Positions 42,350-51,072 are shown, numbered from the stretch's first letter. The stretch: 57,682 bases of DNA from Bacillota bacterium (GCA_023460085.1 JAEWRI010000040.1:1-57682); one strand, 5' to 3'. Program-made: numbers and translations. Notes: generated from the sequence alone by a model not told the origin.

Positions 42350-43366
42350 TTATTGCCAGCCGTCCACGCCGTACTGATCCACATTGGTAGCGTCAATCAG
42401 GAAGGTGGGAACCTTGATCTCTTTGTCTACCGTCTCGCCCTTCAGTATCTTGTACGCGGCTTCCACGCACGCCGCACCGATACCCACCGGAGACTGAGCG
42501 CCCGTCGCCGTCAGGCCGCCTTCCTTTATGGAAGCCTTGGCATCCGGAGAACCGTCAACGCCGTACACAGAAACCTGATCCGTCAGTCCTGCGCTGGTCA
42601 CCGCGGAAAGCGCGCCCAGGCCGGAGGGGTCGTTGATGCAGAAGAATACATCGAGGTCGGGGTTAGCCTGCAGTATGGCTTCAGCGATGGGCAGAGACTC
42701 GCCGATGTCGCCCTTACCGTTCTGCTGTGCAACGATGGTGTACTTGCTTGCATCGCCCAGGCCTGCCATGAAGCCTTCCACGCGCTGTACGCAAGCTGCC
42801 GCATACGGAGCGTCCAGTATCGCAATCTTGGCACCATCCGGGAACTTGGCAGCAACCGCTTCGCCGACAACCTGACCGGCATACTCGTTGTTGGAAACCA
42901 GCACCGTGGCAACCAGATCCTTATCCGCGACATCGGTATCGAAGTTGACAACCGGGATGTTGGCCGCAGCCAGTTCATCCAGCGCCGGCTTGATGCCTTC
43001 GGAATCCACCGGGCAGAGGAACAGCAGGTCGATGCCCTGGTTGATCATATCTTCAATCTGCTGGATCTGAGTCGCGATGTCCTGCTTGGTATCCAGTGTG
43101 ATAAGCGTGTCCCCGTTGGCTTCCACGTTCTCTCTTACGGAAGCTTCGATGGTGGTGAAGAACGGGTTGTTCATCGTCATGCAGGTAAATCCGAACTTAT
43201 AGCTTTCCCCTGTTGCCGTGCTCTCCTCCGAAGAAGCCGAAGCGCTCTCTGATACCTGCGCCGACGCGGTTGTCGCGGATTCCTGGGTATCCGCCTTTCC
43301 GCACGCCGCCATCACCACGCTGAGTACCAACAGAGCTACGATCAGCAACGACATTTTTCTTTTCAT
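42350..43366 (-). CDS. Sugar-binding lipoprotein of ABC importer, RbsB family (second importer)
   Basis: The 338-residue receptor has a lipoprotein signal (MKRKMSLLIVALLVLSVVMA, Cys22 in M-A-A-C), a Ser/Thr/Glu-rich linker (about 25-52) and a type I binding fold from Y-K-F-G-F-T-C-M-T-M-N-N-P-F-F. The D-A-S/P-D-P-S-G-L region (C-I-N-D-P-S-G-L) corresponds to the hinge of RbsB proteins. AGGAGG precedes the ATG. It is the first gene of the DeoR-controlled operon, downstream of a strong promoter and operator. Confidence 0.93.
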   Translation of the reverse strand: MKRKMSLLIVALLVLSVVMAACGKADTQESATTASAQVSESASASSEESTATGESYKFGFTCMTMNNPFFTTIEASVRENVEANGDTLITLDTKQDIATQIQQIEDMINQGIDLLFLCPVDSEGIKPALDELAAANIPVVNFDTDVADKDLVATVLVSNNEYAGQVVGEAVAAKFPDGAKIAILDAPYAAACVQRVEGFMAGLGDASKYTIVAQQNGKGDIGESLPIAEAILQANPDLDVFFCINDPSGLGALSAVTSAGLTDQVSVYGVDGSPDAKASIKEGGLTATGAQSPVGIGAACVEAAYKILKGETVDKEIKVPTFLIDATNVDQYGVDGWQ

Positions 43367-43426
43367 AGTATCCTCCTTATGTTCTTTTTACGGGGAATCC
43401 CCGTATTAATACAAATTTGAGATGGA

Positions 43427-43452
43427 ATGACAGTTTTCTTTCACCTTTTCGG
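43427..43452 (-). promoter_or_regulatory. DeoR-type operator in front of the second importer operon
   Basis: A 26-base element beginning ATGACAGTTTTCTTTCACC and ending TTTTCGG lies just after the predicted start site. Two further copies lie at 43561-43586 and 44419-44444. On the minus strand each contains a GAAAGAAAAC-like core, as in DeoR-family operators. Confidence 0.65.
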
Positions 43453-43463
43453 TTGACGTACAC

Positions 43464-43492
43464 ATATTACTGCAATAAATCACAACTGTCAA
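43464..43492 (-). promoter_or_regulatory. Strong promoter of the second importer operon
   Basis: Minus strand TTGACA (43492-43487), 17-nt spacer, TAATAT (43469-43464). Predicted start near 43457, five bases before the DeoR-type operator. This drives the operon from the binding protein through the second transketolase pair. Confidence 0.8.
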
Positions 43493-43560
43493 GCACATAG
43501 TAAAAGATATTCGTCATTTATGGGGATATTTTTGAAGCTTTTCTTTATATTTAGGTTGAT

Positions 43561-43586
43561 ATGATAGTTTTCTTTCATTTGTTCGG
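43561..43586 (-). promoter_or_regulatory. Upstream DeoR-type operator copy
   Basis: ATGATAGTTTTCTTTCATT, followed by TGTTCGG, matches the element at 43427 at most positions. It lies directly after the deoR stop codon and about 110 bases upstream of the importer promoter start, suitable for cooperative or looped binding. Confidence 0.6.
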
Positions 43587-43598
43587 CAAAATCTTTGA

Positions 43599-44381
43599 TT
43601 ATTCGACTGAGCTGATATGAACGGGAATACCCGCTTCCTCGTAGTATTTTACATACTCCTCGGGGATCCCGGGGGTGGTGACGATCTCGTCATAGCGATT
43701 CAATTCGCCTATTTTAACGCGGCCTCGCTTATTGAACTTAGTATGATCCAGCAGTAAATAAGATCTGTCGGAGACATCCACCATTTTTTCGAGTACGCTT
43801 CGCAGCTTAAAGTCCAGATCAAAATAGCCCGCAAGAAAATCCACTGCCAGCACACTGCAAAATGCCTTTTCCGGGTGAAATTGTCCAAAGAAGTCCAGCG
43901 CGTAATCGCCAATCACATTGGAGCAGTTATTGGTGTGAGCCGCAATTCCGCTCGCGATAATGATCTGTATATTTTCGCAAAAACTCAATTCCAAGGCCAC
44001 GTATATGTTGTTCGTGAGTATTGTAATGTTGTTTTTCGACTTAAGGCACCGGGCGAATTCCAGGCAGGTGGTGCCGGATCCTACGGCAATGAAATCCCCA
44101 TCGTTGACCAGCTTGGCTGCTTCGGCGGCAACCGCCTTCTTTAAATGATCGTTCTTGAGGTGAATCGGAAGCTTAAAATTGGCCGGTTCCGGTACCGACG
44201 GTGTAGTTTCAACCAATATGGCTCCGCCATGATTCCGCTTTAACAGACCCTCTTCTTCCAGAAGCTCTAAATCCCTGCGGACAGTAGACTCCGATACGCC
44301 GAACCTTTTTACCAGGTCGCCCAAATTAACATATTTCTCTGCCAGAATGATTTCCCGTATCTTTTTTGCCCTATCTGTCAT
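43599..44381 (-). CDS. DeoR-family transcriptional regulator
   Basis: The 260-residue regulator has an N-terminal DeoR HTH (Y-V-N-L-G-D-L-V-K-R-F-G-V-S-E-S-T-V-R-R, about 18-37) followed by the signature R-N-H-G-G-A. A C-terminal sugar-phosphate sensor domain follows (G-S-G-T-T-C-L-E-F and D-H-T-K-F-N-K-R-G). Such proteins usually sense a phosphosugar intermediate. ATG 44381 is preferred over an upstream TTG because of GGTGA at the right distance. The regulator has its own promoter with an operator and likely represses itself and the downstream importer-aldolase-kinase-transketolase operon. Confidence 0.93.
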   Translation of the reverse strand: MTDRAKKIREIILAEKYVNLGDLVKRFGVSESTVRRDLELLEEEGLLKRNHGGAILVETTPSVPEPANFKLPIHLKNDHLKKAVAAEAAKLVNDGDFIAVGSGTTCLEFARCLKSKNNITILTNNIYVALELSFCENIQIIIASGIAAHTNNCSNVIGDYALDFFGQFHPEKAFCSVLAVDFLAGYFDLDFKLRSVLEKMVDVSDRSYLLLDHTKFNKRGRVKIGELNRYDEIVTTPGIPEEYVKYYEEAGIPVHISSVE

Positions 44382-44418
44382 TGAATTCACCAAAAAACTT
44401 TCAATTTCGCTTTATGAA

Positions 44419-44474
44419 ATGATAGTTATCGTTCATTTCTTATTCATCATACCGAATATTTGCGGATAAATCAA
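44419..44474 (-). promoter_or_regulatory. deoR promoter with overlapping autoregulatory operator
   Basis: Minus strand TTGATT (44474-44469), 17 nt, TATGAT (44451-44446). The DeoR-type element at 44419-44444 (ATGATAGTTATCGTTCATT...) begins directly after the -10 box. Nothing else is recognisable between 44475 and 44756. Confidence 0.65.
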
Positions 44475-44756
44475 TTGCTTTTATAAATATTTCTAAACCG
44501 CCTGCCCGAATCTTCCCATACAACGCATCAGATCATAACCCCACCTCTGTCATTGCCTGTATAAGACAGCGGCATACAAAGCAGCCTGCATTATCAATCC
44601 GGTTTGAGTGCTGCTTGTCGCTTCATTAACGCTCTGATGCGCTATTTTCGAGAGTCCAAAACAAACATAGAAGCATCATGCCCCATAAAAAGCCCTTGCC
44701 CGCTATAAAAGGTTTTGGATTGAATATTGTGAAATCCAATTTTCCTCATCGTTCTC

Positions 44757-44975
44757 TTAACTCATTCTGGTTAAAACCGTTATTACAACATCGGAAACTA
44801 TCTTTTCATTTTTATCAAAATCTACGATGATTAAGTGGCCGTTCTCGTTTAATACCTCTCGCAGTCTTGATAAGACGGGTTCAACATTCTGAATGTGGAG
44901 CAAAACCGTCTGTGTCTCCCATCCGCCATCTCCGCTAAAGTCCGTAATCCCCGGAAAGATATTCAATCCGTCCAC
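44757..44975 (-). pseudogene. Fragment of a class I SAM-dependent methyltransferase
   Basis: A 72-codon frame contains H-I-Q-N-V-E-P-V-L-S-R-L-R-E-V-L and N-G-H-L-I-I-V-D-F-D-K-N-E. This matches the region after motif III of Methyltransf_11-type enzymes. The SAM-binding N-terminus and C-terminus are missing, and the first 25 codons do not fit. No promoter or ribosome site is evident. It is probably a decayed gene at the border of the accessory region. Confidence 0.6.
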
Positions 44976-45164
44976 AGTATTCTACCACAAATTTATTTCT
45001 CACGATTCATCCGGTGATTCTCGGCAATCGGAATTTCCACGCCATGCGCGGCGATCGTCTCCAAAAAAAGAAGGACAGGAGACTGATGGCATAATGTCCA
45101 AGGGGTCTGAATACCCGTTTCCTGCCTTATCATGCATGCAGCGATAGATATTATGCGACCAGGC

Positions 45165-46241
45165 TCAGTAAATAAAAGGGATAATTTTATATTTTACTTT
45201 TTGGGTATACCGATCCCAAAGCTCCCCATATTTCGCCATGCAAACCTTATCATCATCCGCCTGGCGGGAAAACATTAGGCCGATATAGTACGCCGGGTAC
45301 AGCCACACCATCCAAATCCCAAAGAAGCCCGAAGCAAGGGCAACGGCGATTGCCTGCAGAATTTCGCCCAGATAGTTGATGTGCCGGCTTGCGCCCCAAT
45401 AACCGTTTGTAAGCAGGCTGAGTTTTCCGTCGGTGAGCGCTTCGGGTTTTATCCAGAGAAATTTCTTATCGGGCGCGGTTTTGAAGAAGTACTTCTGCAT
45501 ATTAGCCCCGCGCGTAAACACCCATCCGAAAAGGAATAGCGCGCCAAACAGGATAGTCAGCCACGCAGGGTGGCCGGGGCTTGGCAGGTGCGCGGTAAAC
45601 CACAGTGAAACCGAGTAGAAATACGGGTAGAATGCCAAACAGCCAAATCCTAATTTGAATCCGACGCGTTCGGCAATGAAATCATATGTCCACAAATGGA
45701 CCTTTTCGAAGATCAGATAATCAAAGCAAAACCATGTAATCATTGCACAACCGAGTAGAAAGCCATCGTTGATATTCGGAACATTCATGATGTGGTAGGC
45801 GGCGAAAGAAAGGACATTCAGTTGAAGCATCACCGCTCCGATTAAGTATAGCCACAGCTTCGCATCCACCAGGCCGTCTTTCAGCTGCACATCCTTCGCT
45901 CTGCCAAACCAAAGATCCGCAAAGAACGATTTGCCCGTGGACGGATATTTCAACACAATGGAGAAAGAAAATATGAGTCCGATAGCCACCGCGCCAATCA
46001 GGCCCAGCCACCTGGTTTCATATAACCAACCGTAGGGAACGATATCAAAATGTCCAAGCAGGAACCAAATGAGAATGCTCGCCAAAAGCACATACTTCCC
46101 GTTCGTTCTGTAGTTCATTACTCGTCCGGTGGTTTCATTTTTTACATACCCTTTAATTCTTCTCACCGGGATAATGAGGTGTAAAATTGTGATCACTGCG
46201 TATGCAACCAATGGGGTAATCAAACCTAAAAATAACTTCAT
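45165..46241 (-). CDS. ERG4/ERG24-like (sterol C-14/C-24 reductase family) membrane protein
   Basis: The 358-residue polytopic protein has eight or more hydrophobic segments. The C-terminal block L-L-T-N-G-Y-W-G-A-S-R-H-I-N-Y-L-G-E, then Y-P-A-Y-Y and F-S-R-Q-A-D-D-D-K-V-C, K-Y-G-E-L-W-D-R-Y and a closing I-P-F-I-Y match the eukaryotic ERG4/ERG24 family. Those enzymes reduce sterol double bonds with NADPH. The same fold in bacteria includes isoprenylcysteine-methyltransferase-like and steroid 5-alpha-reductase-like proteins. It overlaps the upstream SDR gene by four bases. A role in reducing steroids or other isoprenoid-like lipids is inferred. Confidence 0.8.
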   Translation of the reverse strand: MKLFLGLITPLVAYAVITILHLIIPVRRIKGYVKNETTGRVMNYRTNGKYVLLASILIWFLLGHFDIVPYGWLYETRWLGLIGAVAIGLIFSFSIVLKYPSTGKSFFADLWFGRAKDVQLKDGLVDAKLWLYLIGAVMLQLNVLSFAAYHIMNVPNINDGFLLGCAMITWFCFDYLIFEKVHLWTYDFIAERVGFKLGFGCLAFYPYFYSVSLWFTAHLPSPGHPAWLTILFGALFLFGWVFTRGANMQKYFFKTAPDKKFLWIKPEALTDGKLSLLTNGYWGASRHINYLGEILQAIAVALASGFFGIWMVWLYPAYYIGLMFSRQADDDKVCMAKYGELWDRYTQKVKYKIIPFIY

Positions 46242-47026
46242 GACAAACCTCCGGTGTTTTTCGACATCATTTCAATGGCGGCTTTTCGGCTTATAACCCT
46301 GGCAAGTATAAAACGACCGACTTTATTAATAGCTCCCGGGATGATAATCGGCCCTCTCCCTAAAGCATTCAATGTTTGTTCAGCGACTTCACAGGCTTTC
46401 AGCGTGCCGGGCGCCGGTTTTGTCTTCTCAGCCTGCTGATAGCCCGGAGTCATGATTGCGCCGGCACAGCAGGCAAGCACATCGACTCCATGCGGTTTCA
46501 GTTCTTTCCAAAGGCCCTCTGCCAGAATGGCGTTGAACGATTTGGTTGCCGCGTATGCCGCAAGCTTAGGACTGCCTTGTCCCCCCGCAAGCGACGACAT
46601 CAGTACAATACCGCCCCGTTTTCGTTGTATCATTGGCGCAGAAATCAGTTTTGTAAGCAGCAGCGGCGCTTTTACGTTGACTGCTGCGGCAAGCGCCAAA
46701 CGCTCTTCGCTTATATTTTCAAACAAACCTATTGGCGCAAACGCAGCGTTGTAAACCAGTAAGCCAATTGAAACCGCAAGAGTCCCGATCCGCTCCTTCA
46801 CAGTCTCATAATCCGCCATATCCGCCGCGATAGAAATGACATCAACATGGTATGTTTCTTTAAGCCGGGATGCTGCCTCCTCCAACCGTTGCTCTTGACG
46901 CGCTATTAAAACCAGGTTCAGCCCCCGCCGCGCAATCGCTTCTGCAAAAGCGTAGCCTAATCCATCAGAACCTCCGGCGACCAGCGCATACTGCCCGTAT
47001 TTTTCTTTAAAATGTGCAATTTTCAT
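46238..47026 (-). CDS. Short-chain dehydrogenase/reductase, hydroxysteroid-dehydrogenase-like
   Basis: The 262-residue SDR has G-G-S-D-G-L-G-Y-A-F (cofactor loop about 18-27), V-Y-N-A-A in place of NNAG, and catalytic S-S-L-A-G-G-Q-G-S-P-K-L-A-A-Y-A-A-T-K. It resembles the 17-beta-hydroxysteroid-dehydrogenase-12/DltE type. The overlap with the ERG4/ERG24-like gene (ATGA) indicates that the two proteins act together, perhaps as alcohol dehydrogenase and ene-reductase on one lipid. Substrate unknown. Confidence 0.85.
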   Translation of the reverse strand: MKIAHFKEKYGQYALVAGGSDGLGYAFAEAIARRGLNLVLIARQEQRLEEAASRLKETYHVDVISIAADMADYETVKERIGTLAVSIGLLVYNAAFAPIGLFENISEERLALAAAVNVKAPLLLTKLISAPMIQRKRGGIVLMSSLAGGQGSPKLAAYAATKSFNAILAEGLWKELKPHGVDVLACCAGAIMTPGYQQAEKTKPAPGTLKACEVAEQTLNALGRGPIIIPGAINKVGRFILARVISRKAAIEMMSKNTGGLS

Positions 47027-47138
47027 ATGAGTTTCCTACAATAAAGTACTTGAGAGATTGAATAGTTTTTGTTTATCCGCCTTTTGAATTCTATTTTAAG
47101 TGCTGTTGGTGTTTTTATCAACTAAAAGCTGTCGTTAA

Positions 47139-47318
47139 TCAGCATATGTAAATTGTCTTGGATATGATTATGATCCTTCAGATAAGAGTTTTTCTATAAA
47201 TGAAGTGGAAGCAAAGACTGTACGCTATATTTTTGATCGATACATTGAAGGAGCAGACGCTTATGTGATAAGCGTAGCCGACATTGCTTTAGACAGTAAA
47301 AGCTTCTCGGCTTTGTGA
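47139..47318 (+). pseudogene. Remnant of a large serine recombinase
   Basis: Plus-strand frame reads L-G-Y-D-Y-D-P-S-D-K-S, then F-S-I-N-E-V-E-A-K-T-V-R and Y-I-F-D-R-Y-I-E-G-A. This matches the recombinase domain segment (E-E-A-x-x-V-R-x-I-F-x-x-Y-x-x-G) that follows the resolvase domain. Both ends are lost. It marks an old mobile-element event. Confidence 0.6.
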
Positions 47319-47392
47319 TAGACACGTATGCCCATGTTAGGAAGCGCCGAAAGTTACTAATATTCGTTGCTTCCGTATTCAGCAATACTTAA
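47315..47392 (+). pseudogene. Possible tail of a tyrosine recombinase
   Basis: A short plus-strand frame (V-I-D-T-Y-A-H-V-R-K-R-R-K-L-L) resembles the C-terminal D-T-Y-A-H box with the catalytic Tyr of phage/ICE integrases. It begins where the serine-recombinase remnant ends and runs into the 3' end of the minus-strand HD-GYP gene. The match is short, so the call is tentative. Confidence 0.3.
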
Positions 47393-48022
47393 CCATTTGC
47401 ACAATGATTTAATTTCTTGTTCATTATCCAAAAATACCTTAGCCAAGAGCGGATCAAACTGCGTTCCAGCGTTTGCATCTAACTCCCGGCAAGCATCGCA
47501 ATGAGCGCGTGCTTTTCTGTAAGCTCTGTTACTTGTTATAGCGTCATATGCATCACATATAGAAGTAATCCTTGCAATCAATGGAATATTCTCATGCGCT
47601 ATTCCAAAGGGATACCCTTTTCCGTTCCACCATTCATGATGGTAAACTGCAGAATCAAGAGCTAAAGGAATCAGACGCACGGGCATACCTGAAATCATGT
47701 TGCTACTTATCATTGAAAAAACTTCCTTGGCGTACAGCGTATGTTTTTGTATGATAAGGTACTCTTCATTAGAAAGCTTACCAGGCTTTTCAAGTAATTT
47801 CTGAGGAATCAGCGCTTTCCCTATATCATGGTAAAAAGCTGCTCTGCCAAAATACTTGTATTCGGGTATATATGCAGATTCTATATAAAGTACATCCTCA
47901 ATAAGCATTTTGGTCAGTCTGCTTACTAGTATACTGACATGAGACATGTGCAATATCTGCTCATCAGGCAGTACCTGTATAATAGACTTTATGTCCTTTC
48001 CCCGATAACAAGTGTAAGGCAT
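47357..48022 (-). CDS. Stand-alone HD-GYP domain protein (cyclic-di-GMP phosphodiesterase type)
   Basis: The 221-residue protein is nearly only an HD-GYP domain: H-M-S-H-V (first His), Y-H-D-I-G-K (HD), H-T-L-Y-A-K, Y-H-H-E-W-W-N-G-K-G-Y-P-F-G and C-D-A-Y-D-A-I-T-S. The motif reads G-K-G-Y-P, the usual variant of HD-GYP. ATG 48022 follows GGGGGG by six bases, and an upstream in-frame ATG lacks a ribosome site. It probably hydrolyses c-di-GMP. It follows the multidomain c-di-GMP enzyme gene by 77 bases in the same direction. Confidence 0.85.
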   Translation of the reverse strand: MPYTCYRGKDIKSIIQVLPDEQILHMSHVSILVSRLTKMLIEDVLYIESAYIPEYKYFGRAAFYHDIGKALIPQKLLEKPGKLSNEEYLIIQKHTLYAKEVFSMISSNMISGMPVRLIPLALDSAVYHHEWWNGKGYPFGIAHENIPLIARITSICDAYDAITSNRAYRKARAHCDACRELDANAGTQFDPLLAKVFLDNEQEIKSLCKWLSIAEYGSNEY

Positions 48023-48099
48023 GTGTTTCCCCCCATATAACTCGAACAATGCTCTAATGTATACCATTTGATCTGATAATCGGATAAATGCCAATGCAA

Positions 48100-50802
48100 C
48101 TATTTATTTCCGTGCTTAATCAAATTAATAAACAGATCAGCAATATCGGGATCAAATCTACTTCCGGAACTATCCTGAATGACCCTCAGTGCTTCCTCTT
48201 TACTTTTTCCGGCACTGTGCCTGCGTTCGAAGACTTCTACAACAGATATAATTCTGGAAAACAACGGAATTTGTTTTCCCTTCAAACCTTTGGGATATCC
48301 GGTGCCATCCCATCTCTCGTGGTGTCCGTAAATCCCTTCGGCCAGATCCAGTGTATCTTCAGACAGATTCAGAATACGATAGCCAATTGCGGGATGCTGC
48401 CGAATCATTTCCGTTTCCGCTTCCGAAAGTGTTTCAGAATTTTTGGAAAGAATATTTTCGTCTAAGGCAATTTTCCCAATATCGTGCAGATATCCGCTTT
48501 CGCATAGTCTGGTTATTTCAGCTTCAGTGAGGCTCATTGCCATACCTAGCTCGCCGCATAGTTTTTTAACCTCTTCCGAATGTCTCTTATCCCAAGGACT
48601 TTTTTCATGCAATGATGCAATGATGCTCTTGGTCGCATCCCGCCCAAAACCTTTAAATGATACAGCCTTGTCCTTATACATTTCGCTTTCGGCGACTTCC
48701 ATAGTTTTCTCTAATCGCTGAAAAGACCTAGTCTTTGCCGCAATACCAACCGCCATGCTGCAGGCGATTGCATGTATTCTTTTTTCTGAAAACTCATTTT
48801 TCAATCGAGATGCAAGAACAGCGGCTTTACTCGGTTCTGTTTTTACCAGTGCAATAGCAAATTCGTCTCCGCCGACCCGTGCGACGATATCTTCTTCTCT
48901 GCAATTACTTTTCATCACTTCTGCAGCGTTGATAATGAGCTGATCTCCAGAAGAATGTCCATAAATATCGTTGACCAGTTTCAATCCATTAAGGTCGATG
49001 AAAATTATGGAGATTGGCAAATTTTCTTCTTTATCTATATCTTCCAACGTTGTTTCAAAGCAGCGTCTATTAGAAAGGCCCGTCATGGCGTCATGACAGC
49101 TTAAATACTTGATTCTCTCCTCGTCTTTTTTGCGTTTGGATATGTCCACAAATGTAAGCACTGAGCCGACAATTTTGCCATTATAATACTGCGGATGAGA
49201 ATTATATTCTGCGTTGAAGAAAGTCCCGTCTGCCTTCCAAATGATATCATCATTTGAATATATCTCTTTTCCATTATGAATTGCCTGTGAGATTGGACAG
49301 TCGCTCTCGGGAAAGGGCGTCCCATCCTTTCTGCTATGGTGAATCATCTGGTGCATATTCTTTTCAAGCAGATCTTCTTGATTAGAGTACCCTAATAATT
49401 CCAGACAGCTTTTATTACAGAAAGTGCAACTACCCTTGATATCAGTCCCATAGACCGCCTCAGCAATGGAATCCAGTATGAGATGCAGATGATTCCTTTG
49501 CGCCTCCAGCGTCTCGTTGATGCGGTCAAGTTCTTCTGTTCTTATTTTTACTATTTCCTCAAGATGAGTAATATGAAACTGCAATTTATCTGCAATGTCG
49601 TTAACCGCTCCGGCGATTCTCCCGATTTCGTCCTTCCGTACAACAGACGTTCTCTGCGATAAATCCCCGTTGGCAAACCGTTCTGCCATACCCAATAAAC
49701 TCCCAATCGGCTTGAACAGCTTGCGGCTGATGAAAAAGCCGATTGCTATCGAAATAATGCAAATTACTATATTTAATATAATTGAATAATATATGTTGTT
49801 AATTACATTCTGCATTAATGGCGCTTCGGGCACCGCTGATACCACTAGTAACTCTATGCCTTGCAGACTATATTTCTGAATATTAACAAAGCATCCGCCG
49901 TTTTTGCCAACCGTATAGATAGAGGTATCGCCTGACGCTTTGTATTGGGCAAAAGCTGTTGCCACTGCATTATTGTCAATCGTTTCTATCGCTATCCGTT
50001 GTGTTGTCCCGTCGTTTAAGGTGGTATAGTTTTTTTCGTCTATAGAATTTGCCACTAAATACCCGGTATTCGCCTCGACAATGAACGCGTAGCCGTCTGT
50101 GTCTGCCACAATATTTTTTAGTTGCTCGTTTAAGCTGGATAAAAGCAAATGGGTTCCGAGCACTCCCATAAGCGTACCTTCTTCATCATATACAGCTTTT
50201 GATACAGATATCGCCAGATCGTCTATTACAAAATGTTTATAAACAGGAGAAAACGTCGCGTTTTCCGATTGAATGGCGGCTTTATACCAGTCTCGCGTAC
50301 GCGGATCAAAAGAGCCAGCATTTTCGGTTATTTCTCCGGCGGACATATCACTATTGGCGGAATAGTACCATGATTCCCCGCCGGTTTCGGCGTTGTTTTT
50401 CATGATCTCTATTGCTCCGTCTTCGTTTCTTCGCGCACCGTAGTACTCACCGTTAACGGTTCCGTAACTGAAACTGTAGATATAATTGCCGTATGACGCG
50501 AGCATGGAAGCAAAAAATTTATCGCGCTCTTCTCCTCCTGATAGATCAATAACTCCGTTTTCAATCATTTTTTGATTTATATCGGTTATATTATAAGGTA
50601 TCTGTAAAAATGAATCCGTTCTCTCTGCTGTTTCCTGATTGATGTTCCCGGCAAGTTCTTTGGACGCCTGTAAAGCAGAGGCCTTCCAATTGGACAAAAT
50701 TACGTATCCAATTAATAGATTCGAAGCCAACAGTAAAACAGTGAATGTGATTGCATATATATGTTTGATGGAAATGTCCTTTTCCCGCGTTGTTCTTATC
50801 AT
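48100..50802 (-). CDS. Membrane sensor with dCACHE, HAMP, PAS, GGDEF and HD-GYP domains
   Basis: The protein has 900 residues. TM1 is about 13-35. An extracytoplasmic dCACHE region spans about 40-330 (D-P-R-T-R-D-W-Y-K-A). TM2 is about 335-358, HAMP about 360-410, PAS about 440-560. GGDEF is about 565-715, with the active site R-V-G-G-D-E-F intact. HD-GYP is about 730-900 (H-D-I-G-K, H-H-E-R-W-D-G-T-G-Y-P). Both a cyclase and a phosphodiesterase site look complete, so it may make or degrade c-di-GMP depending on the sensed ligand. It lies between chemotaxis genes and another HD-GYP gene. Confidence 0.9.
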   Translation of the reverse strand: MIRTTREKDISIKHIYAITFTVLLLASNLLIGYVILSNWKASALQASKELAGNINQETAERTDSFLQIPYNITDINQKMIENGVIDLSGGEERDKFFASMLASYGNYIYSFSYGTVNGEYYGARRNEDGAIEIMKNNAETGGESWYYSANSDMSAGEITENAGSFDPRTRDWYKAAIQSENATFSPVYKHFVIDDLAISVSKAVYDEEGTLMGVLGTHLLLSSLNEQLKNIVADTDGYAFIVEANTGYLVANSIDEKNYTTLNDGTTQRIAIETIDNNAVATAFAQYKASGDTSIYTVGKNGGCFVNIQKYSLQGIELLVVSAVPEAPLMQNVINNIYYSIILNIVICIISIAIGFFISRKLFKPIGSLLGMAERFANGDLSQRTSVVRKDEIGRIAGAVNDIADKLQFHITHLEEIVKIRTEELDRINETLEAQRNHLHLILDSIAEAVYGTDIKGSCTFCNKSCLELLGYSNQEDLLEKNMHQMIHHSRKDGTPFPESDCPISQAIHNGKEIYSNDDIIWKADGTFFNAEYNSHPQYYNGKIVGSVLTFVDISKRKKDEERIKYLSCHDAMTGLSNRRCFETTLEDIDKEENLPISIIFIDLNGLKLVNDIYGHSSGDQLIINAAEVMKSNCREEDIVARVGGDEFAIALVKTEPSKAAVLASRLKNEFSEKRIHAIACSMAVGIAAKTRSFQRLEKTMEVAESEMYKDKAVSFKGFGRDATKSIIASLHEKSPWDKRHSEEVKKLCGELGMAMSLTEAEITRLCESGYLHDIGKIALDENILSKNSETLSEAETEMIRQHPAIGYRILNLSEDTLDLAEGIYGHHERWDGTGYPKGLKGKQIPLFSRIISVVEVFERRHSAGKSKEEALRVIQDSSGSRFDPDIADLFINLIKHGNK

Positions 50803-50843
50803 CTGTCAAAGATATCCTTTTATGTGTGTCCATATAATTAATT

Positions 50844-50872
50844 ACAGGGCATCAACATAGTCGATGCCCTGT
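50844..50872. other. Stable hairpin between mcp and the c-di-GMP enzyme gene
   Basis: ACAGGGCATC and GATGCCCTGT form a 10-bp stem with a 9-nt loop. Neither strand has a good U-run after it, so it is not a clear terminator. It lies 42 bases upstream of the minus-strand ATG at 50802 and could be part of the leader. Confidence 0.45.
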
Positions 50873-51034
50873 GTCTTAAAGCCGCCGCCAATCAATATGG
50901 GACTTATATACTGCCGACCCCGCTAATACATCTCCCCATAAAACGATACGTAGTATACAATCGGCAAATATCTGCGGCAGTGGCTGCATCAAAACTATTC
51001 ACTAGTACGCTACAGTGCGCTACATCTTAGTTTT

Positions 51035-51072
51035 GGCCGGTGCCCCCGGAACAACTCCGAGGAGCACCGGCC
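51035..51072 (-). terminator. Long GC-rich hairpin after the chemoreceptor gene
   Basis: GGCCGGTGC and GCACCGGCC (with further imperfect pairing inside) form a strong stem starting 12 bases after the mcp stop. The typical U-run is lacking, so termination is likely inefficient or the stem protects the message. Confidence 0.5.

Noticed and set aside
44976..45160. Possible gene end on the minus strand (E-T-I-A-A-H-G-V-E-I-P-I frame) and a plus-strand 84-codon frame
   Set aside because: No start, ribosome site or recognised family. Probably part of a decayed gene, but I cannot say which.
47194..47385. 63-codon minus-strand frame
   Set aside because: Complement of the recombinase remnants, without a ribosome site or known domain.
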